A stretch of DNA of 64,000 nt from Myxococcales bacterium (GCA_016720545.1 JADKKK010000001.1:62001-126000); one strand, 5' to 3'. Shown: positions 33,118-42,509, counted from the stretch's first letter. A program made the numbers and translations. The notes: generated by a model not told the origin, from the letters alone.

Positions 33118-34731
33118 ATGCTGGCCCGCGCGCGCGCCCTCACTCTCGCGACGCAGTCCACGTTCGCCACGTTCGCCACGCTCGCCACGCTCGCCGCGCT
33201 CGCCTTGGTCGCCGCGCTCGGCGGGCTCGGCTTGGGCGCGTGTGGCGAGGCGGCCCCCGGCACAACGCCCGAAGACGCGGGGCTCGAGGCGCGCGCCGCC
33301 GACTCCACAGGGCCGGACCCGTCGGACGCGGCGGTCCCGCCGGACGCTGCCGCGAGCGACGCGGGGACGGTGGACGCGGCGGTGATCGACGCGGACGCCG
33401 CGCCGCGCCCCGTACCGCCGCTGCCTTGGACCGACGACCCCTGCGCCGGAGTCGACGCGGGGGCCGATCCGTTCGCGGACGTCGTGCGGGAATACGCCCG
33501 GCAAGACGATCTCGCGCCGCCGGCCAAGGGCGGCCTCGTGGTGGTGGGCTCGTCCACCATTCGGCGGTGGCGCTCGGCGGCGAGGGTGCTCTCCGCGCAC
33601 GATCCGCTGCAGCGCGGCGTGGGCGGCGCGCGCATGGTCGATCTCGCGGCGCACGCGGAGGCGCTCGTGCTGCGCCACGGGCCCGCGGGGGTGCTGCTCT
33701 TCGCGGGCACGAACGATCTCGCCGGGGGGAGCAGTCCGCGGGCGGTGATCGACGCCTACCGGTGCTTCGCCACGCGTCTGCACGCCCGCAGGCCCGGCGC
33801 GCCGCTGCTCTACGTCGGAATCACGCCGACGCCTGCGCGCTGGGCGGGCTGGGCCTCGGCGGCCCTGGTAAACCAGGAGATCGCGCGGCTCGCGACCACC
33901 CACCCCTCGCTGCGCTACATCGACTCCCCCGCGGCGTTCCTCGCGGCTGCGACCGCGGGCGAGCCGCCTCCCGCGCGGCTCTTCGTGGCGGATGGATTGC
34001 ACCTGTCCGCCGAGGGCTACGCGCTCTTCGAGTCGACCGTTCTGCCCGCCGTGGCCGCGGCGCTCCCAAGCTCGCGCCTCCCGCTGCCGGCGCCGCCCAC
34101 CCCCGGCACGTTGGTGCGTGTGGACCTCGGCCCCTCCAATCCGCTCGACGGCACGCCGGCTCCCGCGATAGACGCGTTCGGCATTCGCTGGAACAGCTGG
34201 CACGCGGTCGACGGGGGCCAGCAGGTGCACGCCGGGGAGGCGCTCCGTCGCCTGCGCGGCACGCGCGGCGAGACGACCAACGTGAGCCTGGTGATCACGG
34301 GCGGCTTCCGCGTGAACGGCCTCCGCAACGGCGGCCTCGTGAGCCCAGAGGCCTCGCGGCTCGGCACGCTCGCGGTGCCGGAGTCCACCGGGGACTTCTT
34401 CTACTCGGGGGATCCCGACGACGCCGCGGGGCTCGCGCTCGAGGGGCTCGCGCCGAGCGGGCGCTACACCCTGCGCCTCTTCGCGAGCCGCGCCGCCGCC
34501 GACGAGCGTCGCACGGGGTTCACCGTGCGGGGCGCGGGCGCAGCGCGCAGCGCGAGCGTGCAGACCAGCGGCGCGGGGCTCGGCGCGGGAGGCGCTCAGG
34601 CGAACGACCGCGAGGTCACCGTGCTCGCCGGCCTGACGCCGGACGCGCGCGGCCGCTTGTTCGTGGACGTGGATCGGTGGGTCGGCCCGTTCGCGTACGT
34701 GAACCTGCTGGAGCTCCAGGTCGACCCGTGA
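33118..34731 (+). CDS. SGNH/GDSL hydrolase lipoprotein with C-terminal beta domain
   Basis: A 537-residue exported protein. The signal peptide core is built from 9-bp DNA repeats (FATFATLATLAALAL) and ends at lipobox L-G-A-C. A long Asp/Ala-rich linker follows. The hydrolase domain shows VVVGSSTIRRW (nucleophile Ser in GSS), GVLLFAGTNDLAGG and FVADGLHLSAEGY (Asp-His). After about residue 330 a second, probably beta-sandwich domain begins at VRVDLGPSNPLDG. The layout resembles bacterial acyl esterases that act on polysaccharides; the substrate is not determined. Confidence 0.8.
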   Translation: MLARARALTLATQSTFATFATLATLAALALVAALGGLGLGACGEAAPGTTPEDAGLEARAADSTGPDPSDAAVPPDAAASDAGTVDAAVIDADAAPRPVPPLPWTDDPCAGVDAGADPFADVVREYARQDDLAPPAKGGLVVVGSSTIRRWRSAARVLSAHDPLQRGVGGARMVDLAAHAEALVLRHGPAGVLLFAGTNDLAGGSSPRAVIDAYRCFATRLHARRPGAPLLYVGITPTPARWAGWASAALVNQEIARLATTHPSLRYIDSPAAFLAAATAGEPPPARLFVADGLHLSAEGYALFESTVLPAVAAALPSSRLPLPAPPTPGTLVRVDLGPSNPLDGTPAPAIDAFGIRWNSWHAVDGGQQVHAGEALRRLRGTRGETTNVSLVITGGFRVNGLRNGGLVSPEASRLGTLAVPESTGDFFYSGDPDDAAGLALEGLAPSGRYTLRLFASRAAADERRTGFTVRGAGAARSASVQTSGAGLGAGGAQANDREVTVLAGLTPDARGRLFVDVDRWVGPFAYVNLLELQVDP

Positions 34732-35053
34732 CGCCGGCTCCCGCGCGGGATTTCACGCGGTCGCCCGCGTGGGGCCTGGCCGACTCATTGGCTAGCGTAG
34801 CCGCCTTGTCGCTCGCGAGTGACTCCTCGGCGGCCTTCGCGAACACGGCGACGTCGTCGCGGACTCCGGCGGGCAGCTTCTTCCAGTCGAACGCGGGCTG
34901 CGACACCGCGCCCGTGGCGCAGGCCGCGGCGATCGCCCGACGAAGATGACCCAGCGCGACGCGGGGCGAACGCGTCGTCGTGCCCGCGGAGACGGCGTGA
35001 GCGCGGCGCGACTCGAAATTGACTATGGCACGACACGCGCGATACTTCGCGGG
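34732..35053. other. 322-base region without a supported gene
   Basis: No complete gene is visible. On the minus strand a protein-like stretch (SQPAFDWKKLPAGVRDDVAV, followed by FAKAAEESLASDKA) occurs around 34800-34920, but no credible start is nearby. It could be the remnant of a gene or chance coding-like composition. Confidence 0.3.
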
Positions 35054-35854
35054 ATGCGAAACGCCTTCGTCGTCGCGACCGCCGCCTGCCTCGGCGCCGC
35101 CTACGCCTGCTCGACGTTCGGAGCGGGAGACCCCTCGAGCGACGCGGGCGACTCCCAAGCCCCACCGGCCGACCAGGGTGTCCCCAGTGACAGCGGTCCG
35201 CCGCCAGCCTTCGACGCGGGCTGTGAGCTCGTGAAGGACGACTTCGCCCGGGGCCTGGATCCGCGCTGGCGGGAGGTGCGAAGCGTTGACGCCGCCCCGG
35301 GCCGCTTCACCAACGGAGTCGCCGAGCTCGCCGCAGAAGGATACGGGACGTACTCGGTCCTGAACGCCCCCAACCTCTCACTCTCCGACGGCGCGGCCTA
35401 CGACCCCAGCTATCTCGAAAGCTCGTTCGAGGCGCGCCTCGACACCAGCGGGACTGAGCCGAACGTCACCATCATGCAGGTCGTTGGCCTCTTCTCCCAC
35501 GGAAACCTGGCCGTCGTCGCCACCACCTCTGGAAGCGCGCGCCGGCTCACGCTTCAGTACACCGGAAGAGCCGGCGTGGTGGTGAGCGCACCCGGGGTCG
35601 AAGTCGGGCTGTCGGATACCCTCTTCGTCAAGGTCGTCCTCACCCGGGAAGTGGGGACGAACAAAATGCATTCCCGAATGGACGTCGGGGCGAGCGGTGC
35701 CAGCACGAGCCTATCGGGCCTGCCGCTCGCGGCCCCAGGTGAGTTTGAAGTTGGGGTCAACTTCTTTCAGATCGGCCCGTTCACCAACTTCGGCAACCTC
35801 AAGGCGAACGTGGTCTACGACAACGTGGACATGCGGCGCTGCAAGGGGCCTTGA
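35054..35854 (+). CDS. putative lipoprotein with jelly-roll-like domain
   Basis: A 266-residue exported protein beginning MRNAFVVATAACLGAAYACS, which provides the lipobox A-Y-A-C. An Asp/Ser/Pro linker is followed by DDFARGLDPRWREVRSVDAA, an arrangement typical of secreted concanavalin/LamG-like domains that open with D-x-F. Later strands such as ARRLTLQYTGRAGVVVS support a beta-sandwich. Ligand and role are unknown. A-T content is slightly higher than in neighbouring genes. Confidence 0.7.
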   Translation: MRNAFVVATAACLGAAYACSTFGAGDPSSDAGDSQAPPADQGVPSDSGPPPAFDAGCELVKDDFARGLDPRWREVRSVDAAPGRFTNGVAELAAEGYGTYSVLNAPNLSLSDGAAYDPSYLESSFEARLDTSGTEPNVTIMQVVGLFSHGNLAVVATTSGSARRLTLQYTGRAGVVVSAPGVEVGLSDTLFVKVVLTREVGTNKMHSRMDVGASGASTSLSGLPLAAPGEFEVGVNFFQIGPFTNFGNLKANVVYDNVDMRRCKGP

Positions 35855-36070
35855 TGGTAGCCCCGCGCTGCCGCGGCCGCGGGGGCGCATCCGGCTCAAC
35901 GAGCTCCGACTCAACGATGCCGCCAGGCAACGCAAGGACCCAGAATTCGAGCGGCCGGCACCTGCGCCTGTCGCTGGTGAGCGGCGTGTGGGCGACGCTC
36001 GTAGCATCGAGGAGGGCCACGGCTCCCGAGCCGTTTCTGGCGGGCCGGCTACGTTGCCGAGATTAATGGG

Positions 36071-36143
36071 CGCCCCCGGCAGGAATCGGACCTGCGACCT
36101 TCGGTTTAGGAAACCGCTGCTCTATCCACTGAGCTACGGGGGC
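36071..36143 (-). tRNA. tRNA-Arg (anticodon CCT)
   Basis: On the minus strand: acceptor GCCCCCG with CGGGGGC, D arm GCTCAGTGGATAGAGC, anticodon loop TTCCTAA (CCT), T stem GCAGG with CCTGC, discriminator G. CCA is not encoded; the next bases are CCC. Two oddities: the top anticodon-stem pair 27-43 is G against A, and the T loop reads TCCGATT, with C where U55 is nearly universal. The rest of the fold is intact. Confidence 0.9.
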
Positions 36144-36224
36144 GAAGAGGCTTACCTGACCCGCGTGGTGTAGACCGGGAGCGGCTCGCCCTCAAGCGCG
36201 GACGGCGAGGGGGCCAGAAAACCG

Positions 36225-38084
36225 CTACTGGGCGCAGGTTTGAGGGGCGCCCGCCGGGGCCTGGAACGCGCCCACGCTGAGCTCACTCGCGCGGGGCCTG
36301 CCGAGGAAATCCACCGAGGGCGAAGCGCCTGTGGGCGCGCGCTTCACGATGGCGCAGGCCGGGAGCGCCGGGAGATCCAGGGCCGTGAGGTCCGCCCGCC
36401 ACGCCGCCGGCGTCACCGCGCGCAACGCGAGGGCGAGGTACGGCACCCGCACGTTCGCGTCCGCGGCGGTCGAATAGGCCGAGAACAGCGCGATCGTGGG
36501 CGGCGTGTCTGCCTTCTCGAAATCGATGACCTCGGCGATCACGGTCGGCGTGGCGAGCACGTTGCCCGTCATCATGAGCGACGCGCCGTCGCGGCTGTAG
36601 ATGCGCACGCCCGTCGTGCCGTTCTCCGAGCCCCCGCTGCCCGGGTGGACGAAGAGGTTTCGGTCGAGCGTGACGTGCTTGGCGTGGACGTTGGCGCCGA
36701 GGGCGAGCGAGGGCGCCACCACGACGGGCCCCGTGTGCACCGTGTTGTGCCGAAACACAATCTCCGGCCCGTCGGGGATGACGCACACCGGCCCCGGGTT
36801 GCAGCCAGTGTTCGCCTCGAGCCCGGTCGCCTGGAGGATCGCCTTCGTCTCCTCCATGCCGAGCAGGATCACGTTGTTCTCGGCGACAAACCCGCCACCT
36901 CCGGCCACGATCGCGCGCTGCGTGACCGCCATTCCCGGGTCGGCCGTGAGCTCTCCGAGATCGATGAGGTTGCGCCTCAAGCCCACCGTGGCGCCGCCGC
37001 TCGACGCGACGCCGAGCACCACGCAGCCGCGCTCGCACACATGACGCCCGAACCGCACGGTGTTCTCCGCGAGGCTGGCCGCGACCGGCCCCGTGAGGTT
37101 CACCGCCAAGAGGAGCGGGTCGGTGGTGCCCCCGAGCGACTTCGGCGCGCCGCCGAGGAAGAGGTTCCGCTCAATCTTCACCGGGGCTCCGGGCGTCACG
37201 CTGTCGGCGGTCACCGTGAGGTGGACCGCCCCGCGGATCCCCGAGACGCCGCCGGGGTCGAAGACGTTGTCGATGAACGAGCTCTCGCCAGCGTTCAGCA
37301 GGTAGGCGAGGTTGGCGGCGGTGCCGCTCGGGTTCTTGCCGATCGTGCCCCTGAACGACGAGCGGCGCACGACGACCGCGCCTCCGGACACGTCGAGGCC
37401 GACGCCGAACACCTGCGGCCCCTCGCCGCCGCCGAGGACGAGGCGCACGTCCGCGAGCTCGGTGCGCGCCTTCGGCCCCACGAAGATCGCGGTCGACGAG
37501 CGGTTGACCGTGGCCGCCTCGACGGTGAGCCCCTCGAGCAGCGCGCCGTCGCTGCCTTCGACGAAGCGCAGGGTGGCCGTGGCCCCGTCGTCGGTCGCCT
37601 TGAACAGCACCGTCTCGACCGGATCGGCGCTCGCTTCAGCGCGCGCGTTAGGTGAGCCCGCCGGGCGCTCGAAGGTCGCGCAGTCGTAGCCCCCGCGCAG
37701 CGTGACCCTGCGCGCGATCTTGAGCCCGACCGGCTCGCCGTAGCGGCCCTTGCAGGCGCGGATCTCCCCGAGCCCCTGCGACGCGGCGAGCGCCAGCGCG
37801 GCGCCGAGCGTCTTCAGCGGGGCGTCGGGCGCGCGGCCGTGCGCGGTGTCGTCACCGCGCGGGGAGACGAAGACGATCGGGCCGGGCGGCAAGGGAGCGG
37901 CGTCGCCGGCGTCGAGCAGCGGGCTCGGCACGGCGGCCGAGGCGTCCGTCGACGCGTCGACGGCGGGCGGGTCGGCCTGGCCGAACGACGCACACCCCGC
38001 GCCGAGCGCGACGAGCCCCGAGGCGCACGCCGCGCCCACACCGAGTAACCACCCCAGACGCCCCTGGGCTCGCGCCAAGCTCAT
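36225..38084 (-). CDS. right-handed beta-helix lipoprotein (DUF1565-like)
   Basis: A 619-residue exported protein. The ATG at 38084 (MSLARAQGRLGWLLGVGAAC) leads to lipobox G-A-G-C and an Asp/Ala-rich linker. Residues near 75-105 (FVSPRGDDTAHGRAPDAPLK then TLGAALALA) are a typical DUF1565 opening, and the rest shows successive coils with Asn/Val-rich turns such as VVRRSSFRG, ERNLFLGG and LRRNLIDLG. The architecture is that of parallel beta-helix proteins binding or cleaving polysaccharides, though no catalytic motif is recognised. It lies downstream of the CruF-like gene across a 10-base gap, on the same strand. Confidence 0.8.
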   Translation of the reverse strand: MSLARAQGRLGWLLGVGAACASGLVALGAGCASFGQADPPAVDASTDASAAVPSPLLDAGDAAPLPPGPIVFVSPRGDDTAHGRAPDAPLKTLGAALALAASQGLGEIRACKGRYGEPVGLKIARRVTLRGGYDCATFERPAGSPNARAEASADPVETVLFKATDDGATATLRFVEGSDGALLEGLTVEAATVNRSSTAIFVGPKARTELADVRLVLGGGEGPQVFGVGLDVSGGAVVVRRSSFRGTIGKNPSGTAANLAYLLNAGESSFIDNVFDPGGVSGIRGAVHLTVTADSVTPGAPVKIERNLFLGGAPKSLGGTTDPLLLAVNLTGPVAASLAENTVRFGRHVCERGCVVLGVASSGGATVGLRRNLIDLGELTADPGMAVTQRAIVAGGGGFVAENNVILLGMEETKAILQATGLEANTGCNPGPVCVIPDGPEIVFRHNTVHTGPVVVAPSLALGANVHAKHVTLDRNLFVHPGSGGSENGTTGVRIYSRDGASLMMTGNVLATPTVIAEVIDFEKADTPPTIALFSAYSTAADANVRVPYLALALRAVTPAAWRADLTALDLPALPACAIVKRAPTGASPSVDFLGRPRASELSVGAFQAPAGAPQTCAQ

Positions 38085-38094
38085 GCCCGGCACG

Positions 38095-38958
38095 CTAGCT
38101 CGCTTGCCCCACCCCCGCCACCGGGGAGCGCGGCCCAGGGGTGGAGCGGGCTGTGAGCGCGAGGTACGGCGGCGCGAACGCGAGGGCATAGAGCACGAGC
38201 GCGAGTTGCTGACGCGCGAACACCGCGAGCAGGACGAAGAAGAAGAGCGCGCCCGGGATGCGCGTGACCAGGTCGGCCCGCGAGAGGGCGACGCGGCGCG
38301 CGAGCACGGCCCAGGTGAGGCCGGCCGACAGGAGCCCCGCCACCGCCACGAACGGCGTCTCGTCGACGCCGCGGGGGAGCCACCGGAACGCGAGCCACCA
38401 GCCCGCGAGGAGGAGGGCGTGCGCGGCCAGCGGGCCCACGAGCAACACCGCGGGACGCCCGCGCACGAGGGCCGCGCCGAAGGCGAAGAAGCCCCACCCG
38501 AGAATGCCAATCAGGGGCACGTGGAACGGCCCCGGCACGGTCCACCGCCAGAGGCCGGTGGCGACGGCGATGGGCTCGATGAGCGACGCGTCCGCCACGA
38601 CGAGCGCGCACACGAGCGCCGCGAACGAGATCCGGCGCGCCTCACCGGCCTCGCCGACGAGGCCCCTCGCGAGATCTGTGGCCGAGAGCACGACGACAGG
38701 CCAAATGCAGACGATGGCGAGCGGGACCTTGTCGAGGAAGCCGATCCACCCGGGCGAGTAAAAGTAGAACCCGTAGAGCCGAATGCAGCTCTCCTCGCCC
38801 AGCCAGGCCGCGACGGCGAGCCACACGAAGCGCGCGACGAAGACGCGTATCTCGGCCTCGCGGCGCACGCGGAGGAGCATCCAAGCGGCCACGATCGCGA
38901 CGCACGCGAGCTGAAGGGCGACCATGGTGGCGGGCGAGGGCGGCGGGATCGTGGGCAT
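38095..38958 (-). CDS. carotenoid biosynthesis (DUF422/CruF-like) membrane protein
   Basis: A 287-residue protein with about seven hydrophobic segments. It shows the pattern I associate with the DUF422/CruF family: a membrane Glu (LGEESCIRLYGFYFYSP), a P-L followed by W (KVPLAIVCIWPVVVL), D-x4-EP (VADASLIEPIAVA), then LWRWTVPG and ILGWGFFAFG. Known CruF proteins hydrate C50 carotenoids. Its ATG follows the stop codon of a UbiA prenyltransferase without a gap, and in haloarchaea CruF genes also neighbour a UbiA-type enzyme. The function here is inferred; another integral membrane enzyme is possible. Confidence 0.55.
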   Translation of the reverse strand: MPTIPPPSPATMVALQLACVAIVAAWMLLRVRREAEIRVFVARFVWLAVAAWLGEESCIRLYGFYFYSPGWIGFLDKVPLAIVCIWPVVVLSATDLARGLVGEAGEARRISFAALVCALVVADASLIEPIAVATGLWRWTVPGPFHVPLIGILGWGFFAFGAALVRGRPAVLLVGPLAAHALLLAGWWLAFRWLPRGVDETPFVAVAGLLSAGLTWAVLARRVALSRADLVTRIPGALFFFVLLAVFARQQLALVLYALAFAPPYLALTARSTPGPRSPVAGVGQAS

Positions 38959-39900
38959 TCAGGCGGCTCCCGGGAGGCCGAGGCGCTCCCACACGTGATA
39001 GCTCATGAGCACGCCCGCGCCGAGCCACGTGAGCGCCACGCAGTCGGTGGTGGTGATTCCCCTCTTCACCATGCGGGAGGTCACCGCGAGCTGCGCGAGC
39101 GGGGCGACCGCCATCACCGCGATCCTCCAGGGCACGGCGCGCGCGAGATAGGCCACGAGCAACACCGAGAACGCGGCCACCATCTGGCCTGCGGCGATGC
39201 GAAAGCCGGTCTGGACGCCGAAGAGCACCGGCCAGGTGTGCACCTCGGCCAGGCGATCGCCCTCCGCGTCGCGCAGATCGTAGAGCACCTCGTAGCTGAG
39301 CTCGAAGAGGAAGAAGAAGAGCACGGTGGCCCCCACGGCGGCGGGCGAGACGTCCGGGCGCCTCGAGAGGAGCGCGAGCGGATAGCCAAATACGGTGATG
39401 AGGAAGCCCGTGGCGGACGCCGTGTTCTTCCAGAAGGCGAGCTGCTTGATGCGGCGCCGGCCCGGGAGGAGCGGCCAGTTGTAGGCGAAGCCGAGCGCGT
39501 GAAACGCGACGCGGAGCGGCGCCAGCACAGGGGCGAGCGCGAGCGTGAGGGCGAAGGAGAGCCCGAGCACCCCAAAGCCCACGGCGAGCACGGCGCGGCG
39601 GTGGCGCGCGACCCAAGCGGTGCCCGGGATGTCGTTCGCGGCGTCCTCTTTCAGGTCGACGACGCGGTTCAGGAGGTTCACCACGAACCAGTCGGAGGCG
39701 CACAGGAGGGCGAGGCCCCATGGGCGCGCGCCGCAGAGCACCCACGCGAACGTGAGCGTCCCGGTCGCGGCGATGACGACGATGTGGAGCCTCGCGATCG
39801 AGGCGAGCGTGGCGAGCGTGGTTCGCACGGTGAGGGGCGGGGCGGGGCGCGAGGGAGCGCGAGAGCGCGCGGCGAGACCTCTTACACTCCCGTACCTCAC
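38959..39900 (-). CDS. UbiA-family prenyltransferase
   Basis: A 313-residue integral membrane enzyme transferring a prenyl group to an acceptor. The first Asp-rich motif is in NLLNRVVDLKEDAAND (about residue 80) and the second in YDLRDAEGDRLAE (about 210). Several hydrophobic segments lie between, for example AVLAVGFGVLGLSFALTLAL. The frame opens with GTG at 39900; a second GTG 23 codons in, just before LASIARLHIVVIAATG, is a reasonable alternative. The stop abuts the ATG of the CruF-like gene, so the two are surely co-translated. The acceptor could be an aromatic, a lipid or a carotenoid precursor. Confidence 0.8.
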   Translation of the reverse strand: MRYGSVRGLAARSRAPSRPAPPLTVRTTLATLASIARLHIVVIAATGTLTFAWVLCGARPWGLALLCASDWFVVNLLNRVVDLKEDAANDIPGTAWVARHRRAVLAVGFGVLGLSFALTLALAPVLAPLRVAFHALGFAYNWPLLPGRRRIKQLAFWKNTASATGFLITVFGYPLALLSRRPDVSPAAVGATVLFFFLFELSYEVLYDLRDAEGDRLAEVHTWPVLFGVQTGFRIAAGQMVAAFSVLLVAYLARAVPWRIAVMAVAPLAQLAVTSRMVKRGITTTDCVALTWLGAGVLMSYHVWERLGLPGAA

Positions 39901-39928
39901 GCTCGCAAGGTCGGCGTCTCGCGGCGGG

Positions 39929-40813
39929 TCACAGGGGCGCGTCGGCGCGGGCGTCGGCGGGCGCGGCGTCGGCCCCCGCGTCGGCGGGCGGCGCCGCGTC
40001 GAGGCCGGCGTCGGGCTGCGGAGCCCCGGGCCCGAGGAAGATGCGTACGAACGAGAGCGACTCGCCCGGCTCGGGGGTCGCCGAGCCCGACGTGTACGTG
40101 GCGCCCTCGAACTCCACGGGGAACGGGAGCGGCGCGCACGTGGGGTGCGTCACGGTGACCTTGAGCGGCGCGCCCGTGGGCACGTTGTAGATGAGCGCGC
40201 CGTTGTTCTCGCCCGCCACGATCGACGTCCCGCTCCCGGGGAGGCCGTTCACCGTGTATTTCACGAGCGGCTTTGCGTCGCCGGGCGCCTCGATCGCCAC
40301 GACCGCGCCTGTCTCGCTGGCGCAGCCGGTCTTCTTCACGACGCGGATGGCGATGAGCCCGCGGGTCTTGTCGTAGCCGTCGAGGAACGCGGAGAGCAGC
40401 TGCGCGGTCTGCTTGGCCAGCACGAGCGAGTCGCCGCGCGCGTAGGGGTCCTTCGTGACGAGGTACTCCTGTTCGATGAGCTGGTAGTGCTCCGGCGCCG
40501 TGAAGCGCAGCGTGAACGGAGTTCCGCGCGGCACGGAGAGCGTGTAGGTGCCGTCCTCGGCGGTCGTCGCCTGCTTACCCGCCGCGCTCACCGTGGCGCC
40601 CGCGAGCGGCGTCGCGAGCTGCACCACCATCGCCCGACCGGTCTGCGTCGCGAGCCCGGTCGGGGCCGCCGCCTCGGACGGGGTGCCCGCCTCCGGCGGA
40701 GCCACGGACGCGTCTGCTGCGCCCGTGACCGAGGTGGAGCTGCACGCCGCGGCGTGGGCGCCGGCGACGGCGAGCGTGACGGCGGCGAGGGCGAAGCGGG
40801 TGGCGCGAGGCAT
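39929..40813 (-). CDS. lipoprotein with carboxypeptidase regulatory-like domain
   Basis: A 294-residue exported protein. The ATG at 40813 gives MPRATRFALAAVTLAVAGAH and lipobox A-A-A-C. A segment LAGATVSAAGKQATTAEDGT is the usual start of a carboxypeptidase regulatory-like beta-sandwich. The C-terminus is Ala/Asp/Pro-rich. No enzyme motif was found. It is downstream of the 538-residue lipoprotein gene, 79 bases away on the same strand, suggesting an operon of two surface lipoproteins. Confidence 0.75.
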   Translation of the reverse strand: MPRATRFALAAVTLAVAGAHAAACSSTSVTGAADASVAPPEAGTPSEAAAPTGLATQTGRAMVVQLATPLAGATVSAAGKQATTAEDGTYTLSVPRGTPFTLRFTAPEHYQLIEQEYLVTKDPYARGDSLVLAKQTAQLLSAFLDGYDKTRGLIAIRVVKKTGCASETGAVVAIEAPGDAKPLVKYTVNGLPGSGTSIVAGENNGALIYNVPTGAPLKVTVTHPTCAPLPFPVEFEGATYTSGSATPEPGESLSFVRIFLGPGAPQPDAGLDAAPPADAGADAAPADARADAPL

Positions 40814-40892
40814 ACGATACCCTACCACCGACGCGCCCGCGGCGGACACCGCCGCGCGCGGCGAGGCCGCGGGGCCCGGGTGGGCGAAGGGC

Positions 40893-42509
40893 TCACGGGA
40901 TGTCGCGGACGAAGAGGCCGCTGCCCGCCTCGGTGAACACCAGCAGCTTGCCGCCGGGGGCGACGAGCGCGGCGAGATCGACCCCTGTGACGAGCGGCTT
41001 CGGGGCGCCCGTGGGATCGACGAGCTTGTAGTCGACCACCGGATACTTGTCGCCCGCCACGGTGATCTCGCGCTCGTTGTGGCCGAGCACCACGGCGTCG
41101 GTGCCGTCGATCTTCCCCAGGAAAATCGAGGCGCTCCCCAGGTCGACGTCGGCTCCGCCGGCGACCGCGCGCGCCTTGAGCGAGGGCGTGGGCGCGGCGA
41201 CGTCGGGCACCCAGAGCACGTAGCGGCTGGCGTGCGTGAAGCCGAACTCGAGCGCCGTCGCCGTGGGTACGACGCCCACCGCGGGGCCGGGGGTGGCGAG
41301 CGTGGAGAGCTGGAGATCGAAGAGCGAGCCGTCGGCGCCGCCCGGCGGGAGCTTGTGCGACAGCACCGTCCTGAAGTCGCGGGCGACGCCAAGGATGCCG
41401 ACCAGGCCCCCGTTGGGGAGCAGCTCGGTCGGCGTCGCGGGGGCGACCGTGTTGGCCTTCTTGAGCGCGCCGAGGCGGGTCCGGTACACGACCGTCGAGC
41501 CGTCTTGCGCGATCTGCCCCTCCGCCACGCCGGACGCCTCGATCGCGAGCTCGGTGACGGCGGTCGCGCCCACGCTGTACACGGCCGCGGCGCCGCCGGT
41601 GCCCGTCCCGGTGATGCGCTTCGCCGAGAACACCTTGTCGCCCGTCGCGCTCGCCGAGAGGAAATAGGGGGCGAGCCCAGTGTCGATCTGGAGGATGGCC
41701 CCGGCAGGGGTGGTGCGGCGCGCCGTGGCGGTGAGGCCCGTGCCCGTGCACGTGGACGAGAACAGGTTCTGCCCCACGAACGTGTAGAACGCGGGGCACG
41801 GGTTGGCCGCGCTGCCGTCGCCCAAGGCGTTCTGCACCACCACCACGTTGGCGGCCTCGAGGGTCGCCGGCGCCGTGACGAGCTGCGCGGTCGCGCCCGT
41901 GCCGCGGACGAAGGCGAGGCGCGCGCCGTCGGCGGAGGCGTCGACCTCGTAGATCGGCGAGACGTCGGCGGCGAGCTTGAGACCGGTCGCCTTGGTCCAC
42001 ACCGACAGGCGGCCAAGGCCCGTGTCCTCGTTGACCGCGGTCCACACGCCGACCGCGCCGCCGATCACCGACACGACGTCGTCCGTGTCGGCCCCCTCGA
42101 GCACGAGATCGGGGACGATCACGGTGACCGCCCCGCCCGTCGGCGACACGGCCTCGAGGCTTATCTTGGCGCCGTACCGGTGAAAGATGATGGTGCCATC
42201 GAGCAGCGTGCTCACCACCTCGAGCTCACCGGAGGCGAGCTTGCGCCCCTGCCCGGCGGGGCCTCCGTCGGCCTGGGCGTCGGGCTTGCCCGCGTCGGTG
42301 GGCGGCGGCGGGGGGGGAGGAGGCGTGCTGCCGTCCGGTCGAACCACGGCGCCATCGGGCTCGGTGGTGACCACTCCGGAGTCGCGGTACACGGGACTGT
42401 CGTCGACCGGCGGATCGTCGCCACGGCAGGCCCCGACGGCGAGGGCACCAAGAGCGGCGAGGAGCGGGAACGCGCGGCGGCGGAGCGACCGGAAGGAGAG
42501 AGGAGCCAT
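40893..42509 (-). CDS. large lipoprotein with repeated beta-strand units
   Basis: A 538-residue exported protein. MAPLSFRSLRRRAFPLLAAL precedes lipobox V-G-A-C. The linker contains an eight-proline run. The mature part shows repeating units such as YEVDASADGARLAFVRGTG, YFLSASATGDKVFSAKR and AEGQIAQDGSTVVYRTRL, resembling blades of a WD40-like/TolB-type beta-propeller. A role as a surface scaffold or binding protein is inferred. The ATG lies at 42509, and the 208 bases to the GspC-like gene are divergent promoter space. Confidence 0.75.
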   Translation of the reverse strand: MAPLSFRSLRRRAFPLLAALGALAVGACRGDDPPVDDSPVYRDSGVVTTEPDGAVVRPDGSTPPPPPPPPTDAGKPDAQADGGPAGQGRKLASGELEVVSTLLDGTIIFHRYGAKISLEAVSPTGGAVTVIVPDLVLEGADTDDVVSVIGGAVGVWTAVNEDTGLGRLSVWTKATGLKLAADVSPIYEVDASADGARLAFVRGTGATAQLVTAPATLEAANVVVVQNALGDGSAANPCPAFYTFVGQNLFSSTCTGTGLTATARRTTPAGAILQIDTGLAPYFLSASATGDKVFSAKRITGTGTGGAAAVYSVGATAVTELAIEASGVAEGQIAQDGSTVVYRTRLGALKKANTVAPATPTELLPNGGLVGILGVARDFRTVLSHKLPPGGADGSLFDLQLSTLATPGPAVGVVPTATALEFGFTHASRYVLWVPDVAAPTPSLKARAVAGGADVDLGSASIFLGKIDGTDAVVLGHNEREITVAGDKYPVVDYKLVDPTGAPKPLVTGVDLAALVAPGGKLLVFTEAGSGLFVRDIP

